Assembly (NCBI RefSeq): GCF_000281975.1
Contig: NZ_AKKE01000056.1
Location: 1 to 41,212, forward strand
Source: Novosphingobium sp. AP12
Lineage (GTDB): Bacteria; Pseudomonadota; Alphaproteobacteria; Sphingomonadales; Sphingomonadaceae
Length of the DNA: 41,212 nucleotides
Direction: 5' to 3'
Part shown: positions 29,558-37,071 of the stretch, piece after piece
Layout: each line of letters opens with the position of its first letter
Position numbering within the stretch: position 1 is the first letter of the stretch
Notes under the pieces: generated by a model
What the model was told of the DNA's origin: nothing
Seen by the model: the letters and a program-made list of their open reading frames with translations, nothing else
The model's database searches: none
Program-made: the position numbers and the translations under genes

Positions 29558-29586
29558 CCCCTAGAACCATTGCTGCCCTCAGGCAA
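29558..29586 (-). promoter_or_regulatory. Probable tuf promoter overlapping the fusA stop
   Basis: TTGCCT (29586-29581) includes the last codons of fusA (CTT GCC TGA). It is followed by 17 bp and TAGGGG (29563-29558), the same -10 as before rpsJ, with a GC-rich discriminator. It would allow extra EF-Tu over EF-G. Confidence 0.6.
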
Positions 29587-31663
29587 GCTTCTCCTTGACC
29601 TCAGCCGCGACGTTCGCCGGGACCTCGTCGTAGTGAGAGAACTGCATCGAGTAGTTCGCACGGCCCTGGGTGAAGGAGCGCAGCGAGTTCACGTAGCCGA
29701 ACATGTTCGCGAGCGGCACGTTGGCATCGACGACCTGGGCATTGCCGCGGCTGTCGGTGCCTTGGATCTGGCCACGACGCGAGTTGAGATCGCCGATGAC
29801 GTCGCCCATGAACTCCTCAGGGGTGACGACTTCGACCTTCATGATCGGCTCGAGCAGCTTGATGCCAGCCTTCTGCGCGACTTCGCGCATCGCAGCACGG
29901 CCGGCGATTTCGAACGCCAGGGCGCTCGAGTCGACGTCGTGGTACGAACCGTCGTAGAGGACGATGTCGAAGTCGATGATCGGGAAGCCGACCAGCGAGC
30001 CCGAGGCAGCGGTTTCGCGCATGCCCTTTTCGATCGCGGGGATATATTCCTTCGGAATGTTACCGCCCTTGATCTCGTCCTTGAAGGTGATGCCCGAACC
30101 GCGCTCACCCGGCGTGACCTTGACCTTCACGCGGCCGAACTGACCCGTACCACCCGACTGCTTCTTGTGGGTGTAGTCGACGTCGACCGGCTTGCCGAGG
30201 TATTCGCGGTAAGCCACCTGCGGCGCACCGACGTTGGCCTCGACCTTGAACTCGCGGCGCATGCGATCGACGATGATGTCGAGGTGAAGCTCGCCCATGC
30301 CCTTGATGATGGTCTGGCCGGACTCGTGGTCGGTCGAAACGCGGAACGAGGGATCCTCGGCCGAGAGACGGTTGAGCGCGATGCCCATCTTCTCCTGGTC
30401 GGCCTTGGTCTTGGGCTCCACCGACAGCTCGATCACGGGCTCGGGGAACTCCATGCGCTCGAGCACGATCGGTGCGCGTTCGGCGCAGAGCGTGTCGCCC
30501 GTGGTGGTTTCCTTCATGCCCGCCAGCGCGACGATGTCGCCTGCGAACGATTCGTCGATGTCCTTGCGGTCGTTGGCGTGCATCTCGAGGATGCGGCCGA
30601 CCTTCTCCTTCTTGCCCTTCACCGAGTTCAGATACGTGCCCTTCGACAGCGTGCCCGAGTAGATGCGGATGAAGGTGAGCGAGCCCACGAAGGGATCGTT
30701 CATGACCTTGAAGGCGAGCGCCGAGAACGGCGCGCTGTCTTCGGGCGGACGGCTGTCGGGCTCGTCGCTGTCAACCTTGACGCCCTGGACGTCTTCGATG
30801 TCGAGCGGCGAAGGCAGGTAGTCGACGACGGCGTCGAGCAGGGGCTGGACGCCCTTGTTCTTGAACGCCGAGCCGCAGACGACCGGAACGAACGCATGCG
30901 CCAGCGTACCCTTGCGGATCAGCGCCTTGAGCGTTGCGACATCGGGCTCGTTGCCTTCGAGGTACGCTTCCATCGCGTCATCGTCCTGCTCGACGGCGAG
31001 TTCGATGAGCTTGGTGCGGTACTCGGCGGCTTCGTCGACGAGGTCGGCCGGGATTTCTTCGTAGAAGAACTCGGCGCCCAGCGACTCGTCCTTCCAGACG
31101 ATCGCGCGGTTGTGGACGAGATCCACGAGGCCCTTCAGGTCGGCTTCGAGGCCGATCGGAATGTAGAGCACGGCCGGGGTCGCACCGAGGCGGTCGATGA
31201 TCGACTGCACGCAGTACTTGAAGTTCGCGCCGGTGCGGTCGAGCTTGTTGATGAAGCACATGCGCGGAACGCCGTACTTGTCGGCCTGGCGCCACACGGT
31301 TTCCGACTGCGGCTCAACGCCGGCAACGCCGTCGAAGCAGGCCACGGCACCGTCGAGCACGCGCAGCGAACGCTCGACTTCGATGGTGAAGTCGACGTGT
31401 CCGGGGGTGTCGATGATGTTGATGCGGTATTCCTGGCCCTCGGAGGTCCAGAAGCAGGTGGTCGCCGCGGAGGTGATCGTGATGCCACGCTCCTGCTCCT
31501 GCTCCATCCAGTCCATGGTCGCAGCGCCGTCGTGCACTTCGCCGATCTTGTAGGACTTGCCGGTGTAGTAGAGGATACGCTCGGTCGTGGTGGTCTTGCC
31601 GGCGTCGATGTGCGCCATGATACCGATGTTGCGGTACATGTTGAGCGGATGGCTGCGGGCCAT
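29579..31663 (-). CDS. fusA: Elongation factor G
   Basis: 694 residues. It starts [31 protein letters not shown] (P-loop AHIDAGKT), and has [15 protein letters not shown] and the domain IV/V blocks. It drives translocation and, with RRF, ribosome recycling. AAGGA precedes the ATG. It is separated from rpsG by a 120-bp spacer with a GC-rich hairpin. Confidence 0.99.
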   Translation of the reverse strand: MARSHPLNMYRNIGIMAHIDAGKTTTTERILYYTGKSYKIGEVHDGAATMDWMEQEQERGITITSAATTCFWTSEGQEYRINIIDTPGHVDFTIEVERSLRVLDGAVACFDGVAGVEPQSETVWRQADKYGVPRMCFINKLDRTGANFKYCVQSIIDRLGATPAVLYIPIGLEADLKGLVDLVHNRAIVWKDESLGAEFFYEEIPADLVDEAAEYRTKLIELAVEQDDDAMEAYLEGNEPDVATLKALIRKGTLAHAFVPVVCGSAFKNKGVQPLLDAVVDYLPSPLDIEDVQGVKVDSDEPDSRPPEDSAPFSALAFKVMNDPFVGSLTFIRIYSGTLSKGTYLNSVKGKKEKVGRILEMHANDRKDIDESFAGDIVALAGMKETTTGDTLCAERAPIVLERMEFPEPVIELSVEPKTKADQEKMGIALNRLSAEDPSFRVSTDHESGQTIIKGMGELHLDIIVDRMRREFKVEANVGAPQVAYREYLGKPVDVDYTHKKQSGGTGQFGRVKVKVTPGERGSGITFKDEIKGGNIPKEYIPAIEKGMRETAASGSLVGFPIIDFDIVLYDGSYHDVDSSALAFEIAGRAAMREVAQKAGIKLLEPIMKVEVVTPEEFMGDVIGDLNSRRGQIQGTDSRGNAQVVDANVPLANMFGYVNSLRSFTQGRANYSMQFSHYDEVPANVAAEVKEKLA

Positions 31664-31741
31664 GGGAGAATCCTTAGCGAGGGTTTCGGGAGCGTATGCG
31701 GCCTTCAGATAGACCTGCGCGCCCTGAAATAAAAGTGTGAC

Positions 31742-31771
31742 GCCCGGATGACCCTTGCAGGTCGTCCGGGC
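31742..31771 (-). terminator. Hairpin between rpsG and fusA, possible attenuator
   Basis: GCCCGGAYGACC pairs with GGTCRTCCGGGC (one mismatch) around a 6-base loop, 13 bp past the rpsG stop. The minus strand then reads GTCACACTTTTATTT, so a T-rich tract is present but displaced by 7 bases. Partial termination or mRNA 3'-end protection is plausible. Confidence 0.45.
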
Positions 31772-31783
31772 ACCACGATCACA

Positions 31784-32254
31784 TTACCAGCGGTAGTGCG
31801 AGAAGGCGCGGTTCGCGTCCGCCATGCGGTGCGTGTCTTCGCGCTTCTTGACCGCGTTGCCGCGGTTGTTGGCGGCGTCGAGCAGCTCGCCCGACAGGCG
31901 CGCGGCCATCGTGGTCTCGGGGCGGTTACGGGCCGCGCCGATCAGCCAGCGGATAGCGAGGGCCTGCGAACGCTCGGGACGCACTTCCACGGGGACCTGG
32001 TAGGTCGCACCGCCGACGCGGCGCGAACGCACTTCGATCTGCGGCTTCACGTTGTTCAGGGCATCGTGGAACAGCTGGACCGGGTCCGACTTGGCGCGGG
32101 TTTCCATGGTTTCCATGGCACCGTAGACGATCTGCTCTGCGACCGACTTCTTGCCGTCGTACATGAGGTTGTTCATGAACTTGGACAGGATGAGATCCCC
32201 GAACTTGGGATCGGGCAGGATTTCCCGCTTCTCGGGACGACGACGACGTGACAT
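31784..32254 (-). CDS. rpsG: 30S ribosomal protein S7
   Basis: 156 residues: [77 protein letters not shown] and ending RAFSHYRW. It is the primary assembly protein of the 30S head. In E. coli it represses the str operon at the rpsL-rpsG spacer; here that spacer is occupied by a REP-type inverted pair. Confidence 0.98.
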   Translation of the reverse strand: MSRRRRPEKREILPDPKFGDLILSKFMNNLMYDGKKSVAEQIVYGAMETMETRAKSDPVQLFHDALNNVKPQIEVRSRRVGGATYQVPVEVRPERSQALAIRWLIGAARNRPETTMAARLSGELLDAANNRGNAVKKREDTHRMADANRAFSHYRW

Positions 32255-32297
32255 TTTTGTAACTCCAAAAGGTCCGGAGCGTAGCGGAGGTCTTCAA

Positions 32298-32408
32298 CCG
32301 TCATCCCAGCGTAGGCTGGGACCGCTGGCCTCACTGGGCGCTCGGCAGGTTTAGTCCTTCAAGCTCGCGGTAGGCTGCCAGCGGTCCCAGCCTTCGCTGG
32401 GATGACGG
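32298..32408. repeat. REP-type inverted pair (REPIN-like) in the rpsL-rpsG spacer
   Basis: Two 32-bp arms (32298-32329 and 32377-32408) are inverted copies that differ at a single base. Each starts CCGTCATCCCAGCG at its outer end, has a small GCTGGGA hairpin core and ends in CCGCTGGC. The 47-bp centre is unique. The transcript can form a very long hairpin or two small ones. The arrangement is that of REP doublets mobilised by REP-associated transposases. The same element type lies at 1908-2005. Confidence 0.85.
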
Positions 32409-32435
32409 GTGGCCGGGCGCGAGGCTTGCGACCGA

Positions 32436-32807
32436 TCACTTCGGACGCTTGGCGCCGTACTTCGAGCGGCTCTGCTTGCGATCCTTGACGCCCTGCGTGT
32501 CGAGCACGCCGCGAAGGATGTGGTAGCGAACGCCGGGAAGATCGCGGACGCGGCCGCCGCGGATGAGCACGACCGAGTGCTCCTGCAGGTTGTGGCCTTC
32601 ACCCGGGATGTACGAAATGACTTCGCGGCTGTTGGTCAGGCGAACCTTGGCGACCTTGCGGAGAGCCGAGTTCGGCTTCTTCGGGGTGGTCGTGTAGACG
32701 CGGGTGCAGACGCCGCGCTTCTGGGGGTTCTGCTCCATCGCAGGGACCTTCGACTTGGCCTTCTGCGGTTCGCGACCCTTGCGGATCAGCTGGTTGATAG
32801 TGGGCAT
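32436..32807 (-). CDS. rpsL: 30S ribosomal protein S12
   Basis: 123 residues. It starts [22 protein letters not shown], has [24 protein letters not shown] with Lys43 present, and [28 protein letters not shown]. Position 88 is Arg (codon CGC at 32546-32544), where E. coli has Lys. K88R in other bacteria causes streptomycin resistance. S12 monitors codon-anticodon pairing. It is the first gene of the str operon, with a leader of about 400 nt from the promoter-like signal at 33219-33247. Confidence 0.99.
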   Translation of the reverse strand: MPTINQLIRKGREPQKAKSKVPAMEQNPQKRGVCTRVYTTTPKKPNSALRKVAKVRLTNSREVISYIPGEGHNLQEHSVVLIRGGRVRDLPGVRYHILRGVLDTQGVKDRKQSRSKYGAKRPK

Positions 32808-32831
32808 CTATACTCTTCTTTCAAATTGGGA

Positions 32832-32878
32832 GTGCGATGGATGCGCGCCGAAACGAAATCGGCGCGGACCCATCGCAC
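32832..32878 (-). promoter_or_regulatory. Large two-part hairpin just upstream of rpsL
   Basis: Outer stem GTGCGATGG/CCATCGCAC (9 bp) and inner stem GCGCCGA/TCGGCGC (7 bp) are separated by a symmetric 4-base internal loop and close a 7-base loop. It ends 25 bases before the rpsL ATG. The second hairpin GGCC-rich at ~32880-32900 stands beside it. It is a candidate regulatory or processing site in the leader RNA. Confidence 0.55.
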
Positions 32879-32961
32879 CCCGGCCTGGGACCGGGCCGGC
32901 ATGCCTTGCGAAAGGAAGAGTGAGAGGGTCACGAACGAACAGGAAGAACTGCGCCGCCCCC

Positions 32962-32986
32962 TCATCCCGGCGAAGGCCGGGACCCA
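32962..32986. repeat. Single REP-like element in the rpsL leader
   Basis: CTCATCCCGGCGAAGG then CCGGGACCCAG: core TCCCGG/CCGGGA with a 6-base centre, the common sphingomonad REP sequence type. It is a solo copy; no inverted partner lies nearby. Confidence 0.6.
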
Positions 32987-33218
32987 GTGAGCTATGGCGC
33001 AACCTTGCGGTCGCCCGTGAGCCGAAAAACACTCCACCCGGCGCGAGGCGCTACCGGATTACTCTGCCAACCGTCGGCCCTTCCCGAATCGGAAGAAGGA
33101 ACCCGCTTCCCCGAGCGGCCCGCAACGGCGAAACCGCTGCAAACCTTGAGGAAACCGCCGGAATGGCAATGTTCAGCTCTATGTCGTCCACCGCGAGCAG
33201 ACCCGCGAGGGATGCGGG

Positions 33219-33247
33219 CCTTTAGGGGATTGGAGGGTGTGGGTCAA
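33219..33247 (-). promoter_or_regulatory. Probable str-operon (rpsL) promoter
   Basis: TTGACC (33247-33242), 17 bp, TAAAGG (33224-33219), then CCCGCATC. Transcription from here would give a leader of about 405 nt ahead of rpsL, holding a REP element and the large hairpin at 32832. The rest of the 601-bp gap 32808-33408 shows no gene; the hairpin at 33350 belongs to the gene upstream. Confidence 0.65.
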
Positions 33248-33349
33248 GGATTGAGCAGCGGTTACCGCTGTGAACCCATTCCAGTTGCCCGCCGCACAAT
33301 CATTGTTCCAGAACTTGCGAGCGCTAGCGAAATCCAATCGCGTCGTGTT

Positions 33350-33375
33350 GCTGCATCACGATAAGTTGATGCAGC
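33350..33375 (-). terminator. Hairpin downstream of the nuclease-like gene
   Basis: GCTGCATCA and TGATGCAGC form a perfect 9-bp stem with an 8-base loop, 34 bp beyond the stop at 33409. There is no T-run after it on the minus strand, so it may be a weak terminator or 3'-end stabiliser. Confidence 0.45.
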
Positions 33376-33408
33376 TAAATGATCTGCTGCTCAGTCCAAG
33401 TGCCTCTC

Positions 33409-34407
33409 TTAGAACGGTATGTCATCATCGAACCCCGTTCCCCAAGGGTCATTCTTTCGGGGCTGCGCAGCTAGGGGCAGCTCTAGGCCGCGCACAATGT
33501 AGAGGTTCAGAATGTGGTCGCGGTCCATGAACATAATCTGGCTTCGCTTCGAATGGTCCAGCGCGTTGCCCAGCCAGTTGCGCGCTTGCTTTGTGATCTC
33601 TCCGCCAGCGACAATGAAAGCATGATCTACAAGTGCCTTCTTATTAGTGTCGGCATCGAAAACTTCATGACCGAGCATCATGAGAACCTGATTGTAGATT
33701 TCGGATATGTTTGCATTCGAACCTTTTGACATCCCAGCAGCATCTAGCTTTCCCTTTTTCGCTTGGATGCCGAAATAGATTACGTGCTCGGTCGGTAGCT
33801 TATACCTCATCCATACGTCCTTGCCGTATTCGAGCGACTTGTCCTTGTGCCCGACGCTGGTAATCCGCTGGTAGCCACAGTGTCGGAATAACGGCAGTAG
33901 GACTTCCTCAATAAGTTCGTCCTCAGAGCACTTGTCCAGATACGCGATTAGTAGGTTGCGCTTCTCGACTTCAATAGGCGTAAGCGGTCGGTACAGGTTA
34001 ACCGGCGTTGAAATGGTTTTTGTCTGAATATCGCGAACGTAGAAGATGCCACCCTCGTCATAATATCCCTCAAAGCCTTCGCGCGTCAGGGTAGCGTTCA
34101 GCGCCTCCAGCGCAAGAATCCGGTCATTGTCGGGAGTAACCGCGTTCCGCTTGTCCATCAGCGTCCGCAACACGATTGCGAACCGTTCGGGGAGCTGATT
34201 TGCATGCGATTGCGGTTCAGCGAGCAGGGTTTTAAGGGTTTCTAGAGTCCACAAGACGCGAGAGCTGCCGTCGAAAACGAACTCCATGTCGCACTCTTCA
34301 AAAAATTCAGTGATTTCATACCCTTTGCGGTATGGAAACCAATTATGTTCTTCTTGGCCGACCAGCATTTGAGCCAGCATCTTAAGGCTGCGGTTTTTGA
34401 ATTCCAT
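33409..34407 (-). CDS. AbiJ-N-like / Mrr-like PD-(D/E)XK nuclease candidate with SSB-type C-terminal tip
   Basis: 332 residues from the ATG at 34407; in-frame ATGs at 34482 and 34515 are possible and no clear ribosome-binding site decides. Residues 1-~100 (MEFKNRSLKMLAQMLVG, FPYRKGYEITEFFEECDMEFVFDGSSRVLWTLETL) resemble the N-terminal domain of AbiJ-type abortive-infection proteins. Residues ~158-305 look like a restriction-endonuclease fold: EYGKD (193-197), then the strand IQAKK (214-218), a Q-x-K variant seen in Mrr relatives, and IVAGGEITKQARNWL and IMFMDRDHILNLY as later elements. The last residues are GFDDDIPF, the same as the tip of SSB. Codon use and GC are visibly lower than in the flanks, indicating horizontal transfer. 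Family placement is by eye, so the activity is inference. Confidence 0.65.
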   Translation of the reverse strand: MEFKNRSLKMLAQMLVGQEEHNWFPYRKGYEITEFFEECDMEFVFDGSSRVLWTLETLKTLLAEPQSHANQLPERFAIVLRTLMDKRNAVTPDNDRILALEALNATLTREGFEGYYDEGGIFYVRDIQTKTISTPVNLYRPLTPIEVEKRNLLIAYLDKCSEDELIEEVLLPLFRHCGYQRITSVGHKDKSLEYGKDVWMRYKLPTEHVIYFGIQAKKGKLDAAGMSKGSNANISEIYNQVLMMLGHEVFDADTNKKALVDHAFIVAGGEITKQARNWLGNALDHSKRSQIMFMDRDHILNLYIVRGLELPLAAQPRKNDPWGTGFDDDIPF

Positions 34408-34675
34408 ACGTGCAGGGTACCTAGCCTGATCGCCTTGCCAATCACTTATACGCAGAAATACACAGTTCACTGCGGCCGCCATTTGGGAATGGACGAGTAA
34501 AGCTAGACCCAACAAACCATTTTCCTACACACCCCCACCCTTGATACGCAGGTCCGCCATGGGAACCGTCCCTTCCAGCACGGAGTGACCTGCCTTATGT
34601 CGCCTTCGGATCGCAACCTGCCCGCACGCCCCGGCCTCGGCGACGAAGAGGGGCCGGGGACATGCCCTCCCCCGA

Positions 34676-34697
34676 CCCCTCCCGCGCGCGGGAGGGG
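34676..34697. repeat. Perfect 22-bp GC palindrome upstream of the HTH gene
   Basis: CCCCTCCCGCG followed by its reverse complement CGCGGGAGGGG, in the 402-bp region 34408-34809 between the divergent nuclease and HTH genes. Such G/C palindromes are common intergenic repeats in alphaproteobacteria. The rest of this region has no feature I can support; the frame open through it is Pro/Arg/Ser-rich and looks non-coding. Confidence 0.6.
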
Positions 34698-34809
34698 GGA
34701 TGAAGGAGCGCCCCCACCCCTCTCTTCGGCGCCTTCGGCTCGCGCGTCGTCCTTGTCGGTGCGGCCTTCGCGGCGTACCTCGCGCACCGCCTTCTTCGAC
34801 GAGCCAGTC

Positions 34810-35394
34810 ATGGACGACGATCCGCTGCTCGGCTTCGCGCCCTATCTCCATGCCATGCCGCGCCGGAACTCGATCACGCCCGAGCGCCAGCGCGCCTTCA
34901 TCGCCGCGCTCGCCGCCACCGGGATCGTGACGCAGGCGGCGCGCTCCATCGGCGCCAGTCTCGAGGCGCTCTACAACCTGCGGCACCGCAAGGGCGCCGA
35001 AGGGTTCTCGGCCGCGTGGGACATGGCGATCGACCGGGGCATGATGCGGCTGGAGGACTGCGCCCTCGAACGCGCGATCCAGGGCGAGGAACGCCCGGTG
35101 GTGAGCTTGGGCCAGGTCGTCACCACATACGTGCGCCACGACACCAGGCTCATGCTGTTCCTGCTGCGCACCCGCCGCGCCGAGCGCTACGGCCCCGACA
35201 GCGGCGCCGATCCGCAGCCGGGCTCGCCGGTCTACGAGCGCATCCGCGCGGAGATCGAGGGCGACGCTTCGCTCGACCAAGTCCGCGCCAGCATCACCGC
35301 CAAGCTCGAGCAGCTGCGCCTGCACATGGAGGCGTGCCGGGAGCAAGAAGAACACGAGGCCTGGCACGCCCGCCCCGGGCTCGGGGACTATTGA
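34810..35394 (+). CDS. Helix-turn-helix protein, terminase-small-subunit-like N-terminus, unknown function
   Basis: 194 residues from the ATG at 34810. The N-terminal ~60 residues, RRNSITPERQRAFIAALAATGIVTQAARSIGASLEALYNLRHRKGAEGFSAAWD, are a homeodomain-like helix-turn-helix of the type seen in phage terminase small subunits. Helices follow (RLEDCALERAIQGEERPVVSLGQVV), then a coiled, charged C-terminus (LEQLRLHMEACREQEEHEAW). Frames open further upstream are of low complexity. Proteins of this kind are common in Sphingomonadales as hypothetical proteins. No other phage gene lies nearby, so a phage origin is not supported. It ends 6 bp before the convergent Rieske gene. Confidence 0.7.
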   Translation: MDDDPLLGFAPYLHAMPRRNSITPERQRAFIAALAATGIVTQAARSIGASLEALYNLRHRKGAEGFSAAWDMAIDRGMMRLEDCALERAIQGEERPVVSLGQVVTTYVRHDTRLMLFLLRTRRAERYGPDSGADPQPGSPVYERIRAEIEGDASLDQVRASITAKLEQLRLHMEACREQEEHEAWHARPGLGDY

Positions 35395-35400
35395 GCCCCC

Positions 35401-36831
35401 TCAGCTGTTGGAGCCCTCGAACGGAATCCGCGTCGGCGCGCCGCGGCCGCCCATGAAGTTGGCGAGGTTGCGGTGGAGGTTGATGACCTTCTGCTCCTGG
35501 TGCGGGTTGGGCAGCGGCCCTCGGAACCCGCTCGACTTCATGCCCTTCTGGACGAACTGCATGTTCGAGAAGTCCTGCGCCAGCACCGATCCCCACAGCT
35601 CGCCCACCGGGTCGGCGTAAGTCCACTCCGTCTCCGGCACCTGCCCTTCCGGGAAGCGCTCGAGCGCGTAGCTTTCGAACACGCACTTGTTGGGATCGTC
35701 GCCGTAGGGGCGCACGCGGTAGCACAGCGCGAAAGTGACGCCGTGGAGGATGTTCTGGTTGGGGAACAGCCCCCAGGCGAGCCCGGCCTCGGCCATGACG
35801 GCGGGCGGGACCTCGGGCCAGGTGACCCCGCGCGCCGCGTCGTCCTTCTTGGCCGACGCCATCCAGTGGGCGATGACCTCCTGCGCCGGGGTACCCTCGG
35901 GCAGCTCGTCGACGAGGCGGCTGGCGGCGTTCACCAGCGTCTCGGTCGAGGCGGAGTAGTTCACCGTCTCGTAGTTCTCCTTGATCAGCTCGTAAGTGGA
36001 CAGCCGCGCGTCGTCGCCCTTGCCGGCGCGGGTGGTGCCCGAGCTTTCGCTCATCTTGAACTTGTCGTCGCGGGTGTCGTAGCTCGAGACCGAGTGCAGC
36101 CCGTACTGCTTGGACAGCGCATAGTAGTTGCCGTAGGCGAGCAGCTGGGTGTGGGTGCCGGCGACGTGGTAGGGTTCCAGGAACGCCTCGATCGCGGTCT
36201 TCCAGTTGCAGTCGTAGATCGCCCACTGGCGCCACTTGTAGTGCATCTTGTCGAGTTCGAAGTGCGACAGGATCTCTCCGGCGCGGCCCATCCACTCCTT
36301 CAGCGGCACCGCGTCGGGGTCCATGGTCACGTAGATGTAGCCCGCCCAGGTATCGACCTGCACGCCCGACAGGCAGGTCATCTCCGCCGTGAGCTTGTTC
36401 TGCCAGTCCTGCGGATCGAGGATGTAGGTGTTCTGCCCGTCGAGGTCGAAGGTCCAGCCGTGGAAGCCGCAAATGAAGTTGCGGCGGTTGGAGCCGCGCA
36501 CGTCGTGCACCTTGCCGGGCAGCATGTCGGGCACCGAGACGAGCTGGCGGCCGCGGTGCGGGCAGACGTTGTGGAACGCCTTGAGGGTGCCGTCGTCCTT
36601 GCGCAGGATGATGATGGATTCGTCGGCGACGTCGTAGGTCATCCAGTCGCCGGGATTGGGCAGGTCGCTCTCACGCTCGACCATCTGCCAGATCTTTGGC
36701 CACAGGTGCGTCTTCTCGGCCGCAAGGTAGTCCTTCGAAAGGAACGCCTCGGTCGGGTAGGTGGCGAGCACTTCCGCGTCCATGTCGGCGGCGGTGAGGC
36801 GGCTGGGCTCGAAGGATTCCGGCTTGTTCAT
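35401..36831 (-). CDS. Rieske-type aromatic ring-hydroxylating dioxygenase alpha subunit
   Basis: 476 residues from the ATG at 36831, which has GGGAGA ahead; a longer frame to 36909 has no ribosome-binding site. The Rieske [2Fe-2S] site is CPH (90-92) and CGFH (121-124). The mononuclear iron site is ExxHxxxxH (Glu219, His222, His227 in EPYHVAGTH), where Glu stands in for the Asp that bridges subunits in naphthalene dioxygenase. No beta subunit, ferredoxin or reductase gene is adjacent, so partners must be encoded elsewhere, as is common in sphingomonads. The substrate cannot be told from sequence. It is transcribed alone, 240 bp downstream of phoX in the same direction; that gap shows only a weak hairpin (TTCTCC/GGAGAA, near 37035-37050). 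Confidence 0.92.
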   Translation of the reverse strand: MNKPESFEPSRLTAADMDAEVLATYPTEAFLSKDYLAAEKTHLWPKIWQMVERESDLPNPGDWMTYDVADESIIILRKDDGTLKAFHNVCPHRGRQLVSVPDMLPGKVHDVRGSNRRNFICGFHGWTFDLDGQNTYILDPQDWQNKLTAEMTCLSGVQVDTWAGYIYVTMDPDAVPLKEWMGRAGEILSHFELDKMHYKWRQWAIYDCNWKTAIEAFLEPYHVAGTHTQLLAYGNYYALSKQYGLHSVSSYDTRDDKFKMSESSGTTRAGKGDDARLSTYELIKENYETVNYSASTETLVNAASRLVDELPEGTPAQEVIAHWMASAKKDDAARGVTWPEVPPAVMAEAGLAWGLFPNQNILHGVTFALCYRVRPYGDDPNKCVFESYALERFPEGQVPETEWTYADPVGELWGSVLAQDFSNMQFVQKGMKSSGFRGPLPNPHQEQKVINLHRNLANFMGGRGAPTRIPFEGSNS

Positions 36832-37071
36832 GGTCGTCTCCCTTGACGCCCGGCCCGTCCCTTCGCCTGGGGACACGGTGGCCGCGGCGGCAACACTATT
36901 CAACAGCACTGTTTACTAAGCCAAGGCCCCGCCGGTTTCCAGAGCCTACCGTGCGCAACGCCCCGGCGATGCGGCAGGGCGGGCGCCACCCGAAACGAAA
37001 AGGGAGGAGACGCCCGCCGGCATCCCCTCCCCCTGCATTCTCCGCGAGGGAGAACCCTTCGGATCAGTGCC

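Noticed and set aside
29507..31732. A 741-codon plus-strand open frame opposite fusA
   Set aside because: It is the antisense shadow of fusA and rich in Arg, Asp, Val and Leu as high-GC reverse frames are. There is no ribosome-binding site or family resemblance.
34585..34809. Longer N-terminus for the HTH protein
   Set aside because: The stretch is Pro/Arg/Ser-rich, spans a 22-bp palindrome and has no family-like residues; the start at 34810 gives a compact HTH protein.
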